A stretch of DNA of 64,000 nucleotides from Lewinellaceae bacterium. GTDB taxonomy: Bacteria > Bacteroidota > Bacteroidia > Chitinophagales > Saprospiraceae. Every line of letters starts with the position of its first letter. The stretch's first letter is position 1. Under the pieces are notes generated by a model that worked only from the letters and a program-made list of their open reading frames with translations, made no database searches and was not told the DNA's origin. The position numbers were made by a program, and so were the translations under genes. The DNA is taken from assembly GCA_016712415.1 (NCBI GenBank), contig JADJRC010000007.1, positions 62,001-126,000 of the forward strand, given 5' to 3'. Positions 44,476 to 53,441 of this stretch are shown here, in pieces.

Positions 44476-45210
44476 ATGAAAATGACGCGTTTTGTATTTG
44501 TACTCCTGTCACTAACCGCATTTTTCGGACGAATGACCGCCCAATCGACGGCGTACGTCATAAATGCAGGCCCTTCGGTTGGTTTTCAAAAATGGGACAA
44601 CGGCGGCGATCGCCAGTTGTTGTTCAAGTACCACGCCAGCCTGGCAGTAGAGTCGGTTGATAACGAAGACGACCGCGGTTCGCTGCTTGCCCAGTTCGGA
44701 TACCATGTCAAGGGAAGCGCCAACCGGTACCGTTTCCTGTTTCAGGGCGGCGGCATCAGTTCGTTCAGCGAAGAGTTTCGTTACAACAACCTTTCCCTGC
44801 TGCTTGCCGCCAAACAAAAATTTCCGATGGGCGCTTCCGGGCGTGCCCGGTACTTCTATTTTGGCGGCATCCGGGGCGACTATACCCTCAGCACCAATAT
44901 CGATGAACTGTCGAGCCAGAACCCTATTGCAGCGGCATATTACCCCTTGGTCGGCGCTATGAACCGCTGGATCGTGGGCGTTACGGTGGGCGGCGGAATT
45001 CAGTTCGAGTTCGGCGAACTCGTTGGCGGCCAGGTCTCCCTGTCTGTCAACCCCGATCTGACCAGCCAGGTCAATCAGCCGCCGGGGCTCGTCAGTGATC
45101 CGTTCAACCCTGGTCAAACCATTTCCATTCCCGCCCGCAGGGTGCGCAACACAACCATCGAACTTTCTTTCGGACTCAGGTTGCTCAAGAAAGTGGTGTA
45201 TGAGGATTGA
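44476..45210 (+). CDS. Outer-membrane beta-barrel-like protein of unknown function
   Basis: 244 aa from the ATG at 44476. Signal peptide (M-K-M-T-R-F-V-F-V-L-L-S-L-T-A-F-F-G-R-M-T-A-Q). The mature part alternates hydrophobic and polar residues in short strands (for instance Y-F-Y-F-G-G-I-R-G-D-Y, G-V-T-V-G-G-G-I-Q-F-E-F-G, I-E-L-S-F-G-L-R-L-L) as in small 8-10 strand PorT-like barrels of Bacteroidota. No named family recognised. A TATTTTCG-like promoter box lies just upstream. Convergent with glyA, separated by a fold-back repeat. Confidence 0.7.
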   Translation: MKMTRFVFVLLSLTAFFGRMTAQSTAYVINAGPSVGFQKWDNGGDRQLLFKYHASLAVESVDNEDDRGSLLAQFGYHVKGSANRYRFLFQGGGISSFSEEFRYNNLSLLLAAKQKFPMGASGRARYFYFGGIRGDYTLSTNIDELSSQNPIAAAYYPLVGAMNRWIVGVTVGGGIQFEFGELVGGQVSLSVNPDLTSQVNQPPGLVSDPFNPGQTISIPARRVRNTTIELSFGLRLLKKVVYED

Positions 45211-45213
45211 GGA

Positions 45214-45331
45214 GGTTGCGGGTTGTGGAGGTTGCGGGTTACGCAGTTTGCGGGTTACGCAGGTTGCGGGCCCGGCTACCAGTATTAGCGTAATACCAAC
45301 CCGAAACCCGAAACCTCCACAACCCGCAACC
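45214..45331. repeat. Fold-back intergenic element, type 2, with 16-bp tandem arms
   Basis: Outer arms GGTTGCGGGTTGTGGAGGTT (45214-45233) and its exact complement (45312-45331), 20 bp each. Between them run 16-bp tandem units GTTGCGGGTTACGCAG and a centre AGCGTAATACCAACCCGAAA that matches the element at 22465-22513. It exactly fills the gap between convergent genes, ending 3 bases from the glyA stop. Confidence 0.92.
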
Positions 45332-45333
45332 CC

Positions 45334-46608
45334 TTAAACCTGATCCGGATACAACGGGAAGTTTTTCATAAACCCGTTCACCGCTGCCTTGACACTGGCA
45401 TGGTGTGCGCTGTCGTCGGGACGCGTAAGCACTGCATCGATCCAATCGACAACCTTGACGCAGTCGGCCTCTGTGAAGCCCCGCGAGGTAATGGCCGCCG
45501 ATCCGACGCGGATACCCGATGTCGTCATCGGGGGTTGCGGATCGAAGGGGATCATGTTCTTATTGACGGTGATATCGGCCTCGCCAAGGGCGTTTTCCGC
45601 TACTTTCCCGCTCACATTTTTGGAACGCAGGTCGATCAGCATCAGGTGGTTGTCGGTTCCGCCGGAAATAATGTTGTAACCGCGGGCCACAAATTCCTGA
45701 GCCATGGCATGTGCGTTGCTGATTACCTGTTTGCTATAGGTTTTGAACGCCGGCTGTAGTGATTCGCCGAACGCCACAGCCTTGGCGGCTATGACGTGCT
45801 CCAACGGGCCGCCCTGCATACCGGGAAATACGCCGCTGTCGAGTATGCTCGACATTTTGATCGGCGTGCCCTTTTTGGTCGTACGGCCCCAGGGATTATC
45901 AAAATCCTGGCCCATGAGGATGATGCCGCCACGCGGACCGCGCAGGGTTTTGTGTGTGGTGCTGGTCACGATATGGCAATGCGGAATGGGGTCATTCAGC
46001 AGTTTGGAGGCAATGAGGCCTGCGGGGTGGGCAATATCAGCCAGCAACAACGCGCCAACCGAATCGGCGATCCTGCGGAAGCGCGCATAGTCCCAGTCGC
46101 GTGCGTATGCAGAAGCCCCGCAAATGATGAGTTTGGGCTTTTGCTCCAGCGCTATAGCTTCTACCTTGTCCATATCGATGCGGCCGGTATCTTCTTCCAC
46201 GCCGTAAAAAACGGGGTCGTACACCTTGCCCGAGTAGTTGACCGGCGAACCGTGCGACAGGTGTCCCCCGTGCGCAAGGTTGAAGCCGAGAATCTTGTCG
46301 CCGGGCTTGAGGCATGCAAGAAAAACGGCAGCGTTGGCCTGTGCGCCGGAGTGAGGTTGCACGTTGGCCCATGCTGCGCCGAACAACTCCTTGATCCGGT
46401 CGATGGCGAGTTGCTCCACCTCGTCGACTACCTCGCAGCCGCCGTAGTATCGGCGTCCGGGATAGCCTTCGGCGTATTTGTTGGTCAGGCAGGTACCCAT
46501 GGCGTCGAGGACAGCCTGGCTGGTAAAGTTCTCGGAAGCAATAAGTTCCAGTCCTCGGCGCTGGCGGTCGAGTTCTTTTTGGATAAGGGAAAAAACGATG
46601 TCGGACAT
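45334..46608 (-). CDS. glyA: Serine hydroxymethyltransferase
   Basis: 424 aa from MSDIVFSLIQKELDRQRRGL. PLP-dependent fold type I: E-L-I-A-S-E-N-F-T-S at 21-30, Y-A-E-G-Y-P-G-R-R-Y-Y-G-G at 45-57, D-I-A-H-P-A-G-L-I-A near 191-200, and the Schiff-base lysine in V-T-S-T-T-H-K-T-L-R-G-P-R-G-G (Lys220). It interconverts serine and glycine with tetrahydrofolate, supplying glycine and one-carbon units, including for the purine route (PurD uses glycine). A TACTTTTG box lies at 46653-46660. Confidence 0.97.
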   Translation of the reverse strand: MSDIVFSLIQKELDRQRRGLELIASENFTSQAVLDAMGTCLTNKYAEGYPGRRYYGGCEVVDEVEQLAIDRIKELFGAAWANVQPHSGAQANAAVFLACLKPGDKILGFNLAHGGHLSHGSPVNYSGKVYDPVFYGVEEDTGRIDMDKVEAIALEQKPKLIICGASAYARDWDYARFRRIADSVGALLLADIAHPAGLIASKLLNDPIPHCHIVTSTTHKTLRGPRGGIILMGQDFDNPWGRTTKKGTPIKMSSILDSGVFPGMQGGPLEHVIAAKAVAFGESLQPAFKTYSKQVISNAHAMAQEFVARGYNIISGGTDNHLMLIDLRSKNVSGKVAENALGEADITVNKNMIPFDPQPPMTTSGIRVGSAAITSRGFTEADCVKVVDWIDAVLTRPDDSAHHASVKAAVNGFMKNFPLYPDQV

Positions 46609-46652
46609 GCTGGATATGTGATGGTGGATGCAGGTTGTGGTCAATTGCGTGG

Positions 46653-46660
46653 CAAAAGTA
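46653..46660 (-). promoter_or_regulatory. -7 promoter box for glyA
   Basis: The minus strand reads TACTTTTG (TAnnTTTG), 44 bases upstream of the start codon at 46608. Confidence 0.5.
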
Positions 46661-46751
46661 GAAAACCTTGGGTGTATTCGGTTCAGGTGCATGAGCAGTA
46701 TCGAAAGCCCGGCTAAAAACTTGTTACAGAATTAAGTCTTGTTCCTGGCGC

Positions 46752-46784
46752 AATCCTATAAGGTTTCAGAAACCTTATAGGATT
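46752..46784. repeat. 33-bp near-loopless palindrome
   Basis: AATCCTATAAGGTTTC, a single A, then the exact complement GAAACCTTATAGGATT. A perfect 16-bp stem with one central base, in the gap between glyA and the TonB receptor (both minus strand). Too tight for a normal RNA terminator loop; more like a dispersed palindromic repeat. Confidence 0.85.
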
Positions 46785-46882
46785 AAATCGCCAAAAACAT
46801 ATATATTATTTGTCGAAAACACCTGGAGCGTGTTGTTGACTCAACGCCCAGGGCCCGGTGAAAAGATTTGACAAATGCAGTC

Positions 46883-49095
46883 TCACCATCCCACCCGTAC
46901 CGTCACAAAAAAGTTTCTCCCCGGCCCGTTGATTCCCGAGGCAAATGCGCGGTACTGCATATCGAGCAGGTTGTCGATACCGGCCTGCAGGGCAAATGCT
47001 TTTCCGAATCGGTAGCCCCCGCGCAGGTTGACGGTAAACCAGGCCGGCATACCGCCACGCGGAGCATATTGCTCGTTGTCTTCGCCATTCAAGAAGTAGT
47101 CATGGATGCCTTTTTTTCCGTTGAACACACAGAAGCTTTCCACAGAAGCCTTTGATGTATGCCAGCGGAATCCCAGGCGCCCGTATAGCGGCGGGATGTG
47201 ATCGAGCGGCAGGTCGCCGCCTTCATCTTGTTGAATGCGCCCGCGGGTATAACTCAGCGAGCCGTATAACGCCAGATCGTCGTAGACATCGGCTTCGAGT
47301 CCCGAAGAGAAGCCCCAAAGCGTCGCATTTCGTTTGTTCTGGTTGGCCAGCACCCGGCTCATTTCTCCATCGTACAGTATAGAATCCTGTCCGTTGAATT
47401 GAAAGGCGTCGGCGACGATCGCATCGCGGAACGCGGTTACCCACAGGGTGTTTTCCCAGCGCAACCGGTCTGCCAGGCTACGTGTGACGTTCAGGTCGAG
47501 GTTGAGCGTTTTTTCCGGTTTTACGTCGGGATTGGGTACCACTACACTTCCCGGTTGAGACTCAAAAACTTTCCCAAGGTCGTCGACATTTGGTACGCGA
47601 AAGCCGGTGGAGGCATTTACGGCAACACGCCATCCCGTCGGGCCGTTCCACACGGCGCCCAGGCTGCCCGATACCACAGGGCTGCTCTGCGTGGTCTCGT
47701 CAAAAGGGAAAGGAAAAAAGTCCTTGTTCAGGAAGGTGGCCTTCAATGCGGTATAACCGGCGCGGATACCTTCACTGAAGGTCCAGTGTTCATTTTCCGG
47801 CTGCCAGGAATGGGTTGCAAAGGCTGCCACTGTCCACATCTTACTGCCGCCGTCGGGGTAACGGGTGTCGAGCGGGGTAGTTGTGCCGTCGTTGATGTTT
47901 TGACGTAAGGCTTCCGACTGCACGTCGTTGTACTGGGCATCGACGCCAAGCCGCAGGATTTGGTTTGCCCAGTTCCGCTGGGCCTCCGTTTCCAGTCCCC
48001 AAACGCCGACGTTTTCCACGCGATCATTCCGGAATACGCTGCCGAAGCGGCGGTCGTGCCGGCTTTCTTCGATATTTTGGTAACTTACAGTGGCCCGCAA
48101 GCCGCTGTTGAACCACCCCAGGTTGTTTTTGGCGTATTTGTAGGCGGCGAGCAGGCGTTGCTGCGGACCGTAATACCATTCGGCCGAGCGCAGACCCTGA
48201 CCGCCGGCGCCGGGGTCGGTGAGCCTGTCGTAACGCGGGATGTCGGATGACGTGCTGAACTGCACGTTCAGGGAATGGCTGGTGTTGTCGTTCTGCCGGT
48301 AGACAACCTTTTCCAGGAAATCATACTGGCGGTAACCGCTGAATCGTTGCACGTAGGGGTCGCTGTTCGCTACCAGCGAATCCTGGCCGTTTATCCGTTC
48401 CACATAGAATCTTCTTTTTCCGAAAAACGGCTCCAAGCCGTTGGTTTTTCCCATGCGCAGATCGCCAAAATCACTGAACGTAAATGAGGTAAGTGCCGCA
48501 ATTTTTTTGTTTCCGAGACTAAAATCGGCATGTGCTGTTTTTTCCGAATTCACGGTGCCGTATCGGAAAAAAGCGTTTCCTGTGTTATGGAAACGCTCCC
48601 CGTCGCGGGCAAAAACCGGGTTTTTGTATAAAAACAAATCGCCCCGCCGAGGGCGTCGGAGCCGTAGGTCGTGGAAGCGGGTCCGAATAATACCTCTACG
48701 CGGTCCAGTGCGGCATTGTCCATCGTGATGATGTTCTGCAAGTGCCCGGAGCGATAAATGGCATTGTTCATGCGCACACCATCGATCAACAGGAGTACGC
48801 GGCTGGCTTCGAAGCCCCGGAGCACAGGACTGCCGCCGCCCTGCTGGCTTTTCTGTACAAATGCCGCACCGGAGTGCTGGATCAGGTCGGCTGAAGATTG
48901 GGCGTTGAGTTGTTCTATCTCCGCGCTGCGCAGCACCGTCACCTGCTGCGCCACGGCGCTGCGCGCCTGGCTGCCGCGGTTAGCCGAAACGATGGTTTCC
49001 CGGATATGCACCACCTTCAAGGTCGTGTCTGCAGGAATCTGGGCGCCGGCCCGGATGGAGGCCAGTACCAATATAAAAAGGCATATTTTTTTCAT
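46883..49095 (-). CDS. TonB-dependent outer-membrane receptor, haem/haemoglobin-receptor-like (frameshifted)
   Basis: The first frame (from 49095) has a signal peptide and a plug domain: E-T-I-V-S-A-N-R-G-S-Q, V-L-R-G-F-E-A-S-R-V-L-L-L-I-D-G-V-R-M-N-N-A-I-Y and S-T-T-Y-G-S-D-A-L-G-G-A. It is lost after F-Y-T-K; the next frame continues K-N-P-V-F-A-R-D and encodes the 22-strand barrel to the C-terminal aromatic N-F-F-V-T-V-R-V-G-W. Adding one base to the T5 run at 48621-48625 joins them (~738 codons). The plug sequence is closest in style to haem/haemoglobin receptors; the ligand is not certain. Probable read error. Confidence 0.85.
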
Positions 49096-49247
49096 AGAAA
49101 ATGGGTTGAATGCAAAGGGATATGCACCGGACTATCAGCCCGGTGGATGGACAATGGCCTTTGAACCCGAGCGTGTACGTCAGTAATGAACCTGGCGAAA
49201 ATGGCACACCTGCAGGAAACAAAGGGTAAGTATATGCTCTGAAAAAC

Positions 49248-49823
49248 CTATCCCTTTGGAGGCGGTAAAGCACAATCAGGTCTGCATTGCCCGGTGCACA
49301 ACAGAAAGTCAAAGCAAGGACGCCGAAACGTGTAATCGACTATCGATATGCCGGGTACAGACGGGGGCAAAAACACCATACCCAGGCACCTGGCCAGCCA
49401 AAAAAACAAGGCGGACGACTGCGCAGGGCCTGTATCCTTGTCCGTCAAAAAAAGACTGCCCAAGGTCTTGATCAGCCTTTCCTCGTGGCGATCGTGGTAC
49501 ACCAAAAGTTCTACAGAATCGCCCCTGGCAACCTGGCTTTTAATATCGTAAAGCCGGCCTTCGTAGCGGATCTCTTTTTTGCCTACCCGCATGGTATGAA
49601 GCCTTTGGGCTGAAAAAGTAAACGTCTGAAAGGTTGTTTCTTTTCGGGAAAGGGCGACAAATGCAGCCGTTTTTGCCTGATACTGCAGGATACCCCAGGC
49701 CAAAAACCAGCCGGCTGCCTGAAGAAGAAACAGGGCAGCAAGCGAACAGGCGATGCCGGATATATGGTGCCGGGACAAGGGCGACAGGTTTAGAACAGAC
49801 AAAGGAAATAAAAAAACAGCCAT
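49248..49823 (-). CDS. Predicted membrane protein, function unknown
   Basis: 191 aa if started at the ATG at 49823 (MAVFLFPLSVL); an upstream in-frame start would add an unlikely His/Cys-rich stretch. Hydrophobic segments at about 24-45 and 140-165 flank a soluble stretch with strand-like repeats (T-F-Q-T-F-T-F-S-A-Q-R-L, E-I-R-Y-E-G-R-L-Y-D-I, V-E-L-L-V-Y-H-D-R-H-E-E-R), recalling DUF3592-style domains. It lies directly upstream of the TonB receptor on the same strand (152-base gap), which hints at linked expression only. Confidence 0.55.
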   Translation of the reverse strand: MAVFLFPLSVLNLSPLSRHHISGIACSLAALFLLQAAGWFLAWGILQYQAKTAAFVALSRKETTFQTFTFSAQRLHTMRVGKKEIRYEGRLYDIKSQVARGDSVELLVYHDRHEERLIKTLGSLFLTDKDTGPAQSSALFFWLARCLGMVFLPPSVPGISIVDYTFRRPCFDFLLCTGQCRPDCALPPPKG

Positions 49824-50056
49824 ACCGGAAAACCGTAAATAACCGAGGCTCGTACATAAGTGGCGGGACCGATGAAAACAGATATCGCCAGGCAATAAAA
49901 ATAAAATCATCCGTGAGGTTACAGGCGGCGTTCCGAAAGCGGGGCGCTGCTTTTTTATCTTTGCGGGGCAACCTGTCCCGAAGTGTATACGACTTTAATA
50001 TCAGATTGCGTTATCCAACTTTTTTACTCAAACGAGGTTACATCTGAAAAATAAGC

Positions 50057-50978
50057 ATGAAAAAATACTGGTATTGGCTGTTGCCCGCGTTGGTGTGGTA
50101 CAGTTGTGCATCGTCGAAAAAGGTCACCTATGCGCCTGACCAGCTGCTTCCCGCTGAAAAATCCGTTTTCTGGAAGATCAGCGGCAACGGGCTCAAAAAA
50201 CCTTCCTACCTCTACGGTACGATCCACCTGATCCCCAAAAAATCAATTTGCCCTGCCCAGGGCAGCCGGTGCTGCGCTGGAAAATGTGCGCCGCGTCGCT
50301 TTTGAAATCGACATGAAGGAGATGACCAATATCCGGACACAAATGGCCCTGATGTCGAAGGCCCTGATGTCGGGTGGAAAAACGCTCAAAGACCTGCTTC
50401 CGGAAGAAGACTATGCGTTTGTCAAAAATAAAATGAACGAGAAAGGCCTGCCGGGCGGAATGTTTGAGCGTATGAAGCCGATGTTTCTGAGCACCATGTT
50501 CGCCGGCGATGAATCCGGGGAAGCGCCCGGCGCCAATTCCGCCATGACTTCCGTGGAAATGGAACTGTACCGCATGGCGCGCCGGCGCAAACTCGAATCG
50601 GCCGGACTGGAAACGGCAGCGTACCAGATGGCGATTTTCGACAGCATCCCTTATGAAGCGCAGGCCAAAATGCTCGTGGAAACGCTGCGCAATTCAGATA
50701 GCGGCGACGGCAGCGACGATGAACTGGCCAAAATGCTCGAACTGTACCGCAATCAGGATATCAATGCCATGCAGGTCATGATTGGAGATGCCGATTCGGG
50801 CATGAAAGCGTATGAGGATATCCTGCTCAAAAACCGCAACCGCAACTGGATACCTGTCATGGGCCGTTTCATGCGGGAAGCGCCTACGCTGTTCGCCGTC
50901 GGCGCCGGACACCTGGGCGGCGAGAGCGGCGTCGTCGCCTTGTTGCGAAAAGAGGGATACCGGGTGGAAGCTTTGTAA
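50057..50978 (+). CDS. TraB/GumN-family lipoprotein (frameshifted)
   Basis: The first frame gives a lipoprotein signal (K-Y-W-Y-W-L-L-P-A-L-V-W-Y-S-C) and the family start F-W-K-I-S-G-N-G-L-K-K-P-S-Y-L-Y-G-T-I-H-L-I-P-K-K. The second frame continues Q-F-A-L-P-R-A-A-G-A-A-L-E-N-V-R-R-V-A-F-E-I-D-M through the helical core to the typical end F-A-V-G-A-G-H-L-G-G-E-S-G-V-V-A-L-L-R-K-E-G-Y. Adding one A to the A6 run at 50237-50242 unites them (~307 codons). The conserved G-T-I-H and A-G-H-L-G motifs suggest a metal-dependent protease-like fold (Tiki/TraB). Exported; substrate unknown. Confidence 0.85.
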
Positions 50979-50985
50979 GCTTTAG

Positions 50986-51066
50986 GGTTACTGGTTGCAG
51001 GTTGGCGTTTTTCCTTTTATTCCGAAAATTGGACAGAATATTCCCTTTAACCCGCAACCAGTAAAC
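50986..51066. repeat. Fold-back intergenic element between convergent genes
   Basis: Left arm GGTTACTGGTTGCAGGTT (from 50987) pairs with AACCCGCAACCAGTAAACC (51048-51066) with one mismatch and one bulge. The arms resemble the GGTTGCGGGTT units of the element at 45214-45331, but the centre (TTTTTCCTTTTATTCCG) is different. It lies between the TraB-like and C1 peptidase stops. Confidence 0.75.
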
Positions 51067-51071
51067 CGTTA

Positions 51072-52226
51072 TCAAATTCCCAGTTTCTGCCGTATCTGCG
51101 TTGGGATGGCATCTTTATGTACCAGTACCGACATCGTTTTACACCGGAAATAGGACTGTGAAACGTATAGATAGCCGCCCATGTCCTTGTTGACCGAGGT
51201 TCCCCAGGAGTTTTTTACAATAAAATACCGGGCGCCGTTCTGGTCGGTCGCCGTGCCGGTAATGTGCATACCGTGGTCGTCGGTGGTGGTCAGCTCATCA
51301 AAACCGCGCTGACGCTCTTCCTGGCTCACCCATTTTTCCTTCACAGGCGCCTTGAACACGGACGACCTTTCGTCCTGACTCATATCCTCCCAGGCCGTTT
51401 CCGGCCATACAGCCATACCTTCTTTTGCCGAAAACGTCTTTTCGCTCACATCGGTGGCCCACACAATGGAATAGCCTTTATCGACCGCATTACCCGTGAT
51501 CTGCATCAGTTCGTCGATCGGTACGTTGTAGAACTGCCCGTTCGACCAGTTGTCTGACACTTCAAGGATAAACGGTTTGTAAAAGGGATGGTGGGTATAG
51601 GAGCTCAGCGCGATGTAGTCGCCAAGGTTGATGCCCAGGCTTTGAAAATAGGTTTGCGGCGTGTATTGTTTCCCGTTGACCATAAAAGCTGCCGGGGGCG
51701 TACCCATGTACCCGTCGAGCGCGCCGGCGTAGGCCTTCTGCCATTGCTGGCTTAACTTGCCGTCGGGTACTTTGATCACTGCGTCGACAACGGCCTTGAG
51801 CACCGCTTCCATTTCGCCGTGTACCGGCTTGTCCTGGCCGGCGGGAAATCCGCTGTAAACCGATTGGGGCATCATACCGTATTCGCGGATGATGTTCAGC
51901 ACATCGTGGGTTTCGGCGCCCTGGCCGAACGCAGCGGCGCCCTGGCGGCGCACATAGTTTTCGGCGCGTTCGAGATACCCGGCATGAACCGTGTACATTT
52001 CGCTCAGGTCGACGGGTGGTTTGCCCATACGAAGCAGTTCGCTTTCAAAAAACGAATTGGCGGAATACACCCAGCAGGTGCCGGATTTATTTTGATTTTC
52101 TACCGGCGTGACACCAAGCTTTTTGGCAATGGTGAATTTATACCCGTTGAGTTCAGCGGGCAGGTCCTGGGCGGAGGCGGCGCTTAAAACGAAAAGGAAT
52201 AGCGCGGCGGTAACAAGTTGTTTCAT
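51072..52226 (-). CDS. Exported C1-family cysteine peptidase (bleomycin hydrolase/aminopeptidase C type)
   Basis: 384 aa. Signal peptide (L-F-L-F-V-L-S-A-A-S-A-Q-D). Papain-like catalytic triad: Cys51 in Q-N-K-S-G-T-C-W-V-Y-S-A-N-S-F-F, His318 in T-T-D-D-H-G-M-H-I-T-G, and Asn339 in F-I-V-K-N-S-W-G. Similar to PepC/bleomycin hydrolase, normally cytoplasmic and hexameric; this and related Bacteroidota versions carry a signal peptide and probably act in the periplasm or outside. A weak TACTTTTC box lies upstream near 52265. Confidence 0.93.
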   Translation of the reverse strand: MKQLVTAALFLFVLSAASAQDLPAELNGYKFTIAKKLGVTPVENQNKSGTCWVYSANSFFESELLRMGKPPVDLSEMYTVHAGYLERAENYVRRQGAAAFGQGAETHDVLNIIREYGMMPQSVYSGFPAGQDKPVHGEMEAVLKAVVDAVIKVPDGKLSQQWQKAYAGALDGYMGTPPAAFMVNGKQYTPQTYFQSLGINLGDYIALSSYTHHPFYKPFILEVSDNWSNGQFYNVPIDELMQITGNAVDKGYSIVWATDVSEKTFSAKEGMAVWPETAWEDMSQDERSSVFKAPVKEKWVSQEERQRGFDELTTTDDHGMHITGTATDQNGARYFIVKNSWGTSVNKDMGGYLYVSQSYFRCKTMSVLVHKDAIPTQIRQKLGI

Positions 52227-52328
52227 GAATGATCGTTAATTTGTTTACACGTTTTTACCCGGAAAAGTAAATATACTGCCCGATACCATTGTCGTTTCAT
52301 AGACGTTTCCTGATTAAATCACCCTTCA

Positions 52329-53393
52329 ATGAAAAGTTTACTGCCCCTGTCGTTTCTTTTTATCCTGGTACAAAGTCTTCCGGCACAATCTGTTTTCGAT
52401 TCGATATACACAGCCCGCAGCACCGAAGTCTATTTCGCCTTCGGCAAAGCCGAGCTTACGCCCGATGCCGCCGCAGTGCTTGATTCCGTGGTGTCGGGAC
52501 TGAATGCCAACCCGCAATACCTGCGCGTGCGCATCACCGCGCATACCGATTCTGTCGGTTCGCCGCAGGCCAACGAGGCGCTCTCCAGGCGCCGGGCAGC
52601 AGCGGTGCGCGACAAACTGCTCCAGCGTGGTCTCGGCGATGCCCGGATCGAGATTACTGCCTTTGGCGAACGCCGTCCGGCAGCACCGAACACAACAGAA
52701 GCGGGCCGGCAACGCAATCGCCGGGCCACGCTCGACATTGTGATTGCCGTGCCTATGGCGACCTTCGCCGGACAGGTAAAAGACCGCGATTCCGGTGAGG
52801 GCGTGCAGGCGACGGTGACATTCCGCACCAAAACGCGTGAAGACTCGACACAGACCGACAAGGACGGTTTTTACAGCGTACGGCTACCCAGGGATTCGGT
52901 CGCAAAAATCGAGGCCGTCGCGCCGGGCCATTTTTTCCAGACCATCACCACGCGCATTTTCGGCAGCCCTGAACTGTATAAAAAATACAAGATCAACCCT
53001 GATATCATCCTGTCGCCCGCAAAAGCGGGCGAAACAGCTGTGCTGCGCGACCTGTTTTTTGTCGGCGATCAGGATGTTCTGCTGAAGGTGTCGCTGCCGG
53101 AATTGCCTAAAGTATTGAAATTCATGCAGATAAACCCCGACTTGAAGGTAGAAATCGGAGGCCATATCAACGGCCCCGGCCTGATCATGGCCAACGAAAC
53201 CGATTGGCGGCGGAGCCTTTCCGAACGCCGGGCAAAAGTTGTGTACGATTATCTGCTGAAAAACGGTATCCCGGCCGAACGTATGACCTGGAAAGGCTAT
53301 ATGAATACGAAAATGTTGTTTCCCAGCCCCAGAAACGAAGAAGAGTCGGAACAAAACCGTCGGGTGGAAATACGCGTCACCGAAGGCGGATAA
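52329..53393 (+). CDS. OmpA-type protein with two OmpA domains around a CarboxypepD_reg-like domain
   Basis: 354 aa. Signal peptide (L-L-P-L-S-F-L-F-I-L-V-Q-S-L-P-A-Q). First OmpA-like peptidoglycan-binding domain at about 32-140: V-Y-F-A-F-G-K-A-E-L-T, I-T-A-H-T-D-S-V-G-S and N-R-R-A-T-L-D-I-V. A middle carboxypeptidase-regulatory-like beta domain at about 145-205 (F-A-G-Q-V-K-D-R-D-S-G-E-G-V-Q). A second OmpA domain at about 240-352: I-G-G-H-I-N-G-P-G, L-S-E-R-R-A-K-V-V-Y-D-Y-L and N-R-R-V-E-I-R-V. No membrane barrel. Likely a periplasmic protein that holds peptidoglycan at two points. Confidence 0.85.
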   Translation: MKSLLPLSFLFILVQSLPAQSVFDSIYTARSTEVYFAFGKAELTPDAAAVLDSVVSGLNANPQYLRVRITAHTDSVGSPQANEALSRRRAAAVRDKLLQRGLGDARIEITAFGERRPAAPNTTEAGRQRNRRATLDIVIAVPMATFAGQVKDRDSGEGVQATVTFRTKTREDSTQTDKDGFYSVRLPRDSVAKIEAVAPGHFFQTITTRIFGSPELYKKYKINPDIILSPAKAGETAVLRDLFFVGDQDVLLKVSLPELPKVLKFMQINPDLKVEIGGHINGPGLIMANETDWRRSLSERRAKVVYDYLLKNGIPAERMTWKGYMNTKMLFPSPRNEEESEQNRRVEIRVTEGG

Positions 53394-53411
53394 TATTGGC
53401 CGCCGCACTTT

Positions 53412-53419
53412 TTATCTTT
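53412..53419 (+). promoter_or_regulatory. -7 promoter box for the DUF5691 gene
   Basis: TATCTTTG (TAnnTTTG) lies 22 bases before the TTG start at 53442 and excludes the upstream TTG at 53418 as a start. Confidence 0.5.
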
Positions 53420-53441
53420 GCCCAAACACAAGTCAGCCGCC

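Noticed and set aside
49096..49247. Cobalamin or other riboswitch upstream of the TonB receptor
   Set aside because: No B12-box (GCCACTG) or other known aptamer core could be found in the leader.
50237..50242. Programmed ribosomal frameshift at A6 in the TraB-like gene
   Set aside because: A-runs can shift ribosomes, but five other genes break at different homopolymers (T, G and A), in both directions, which fits read error better.
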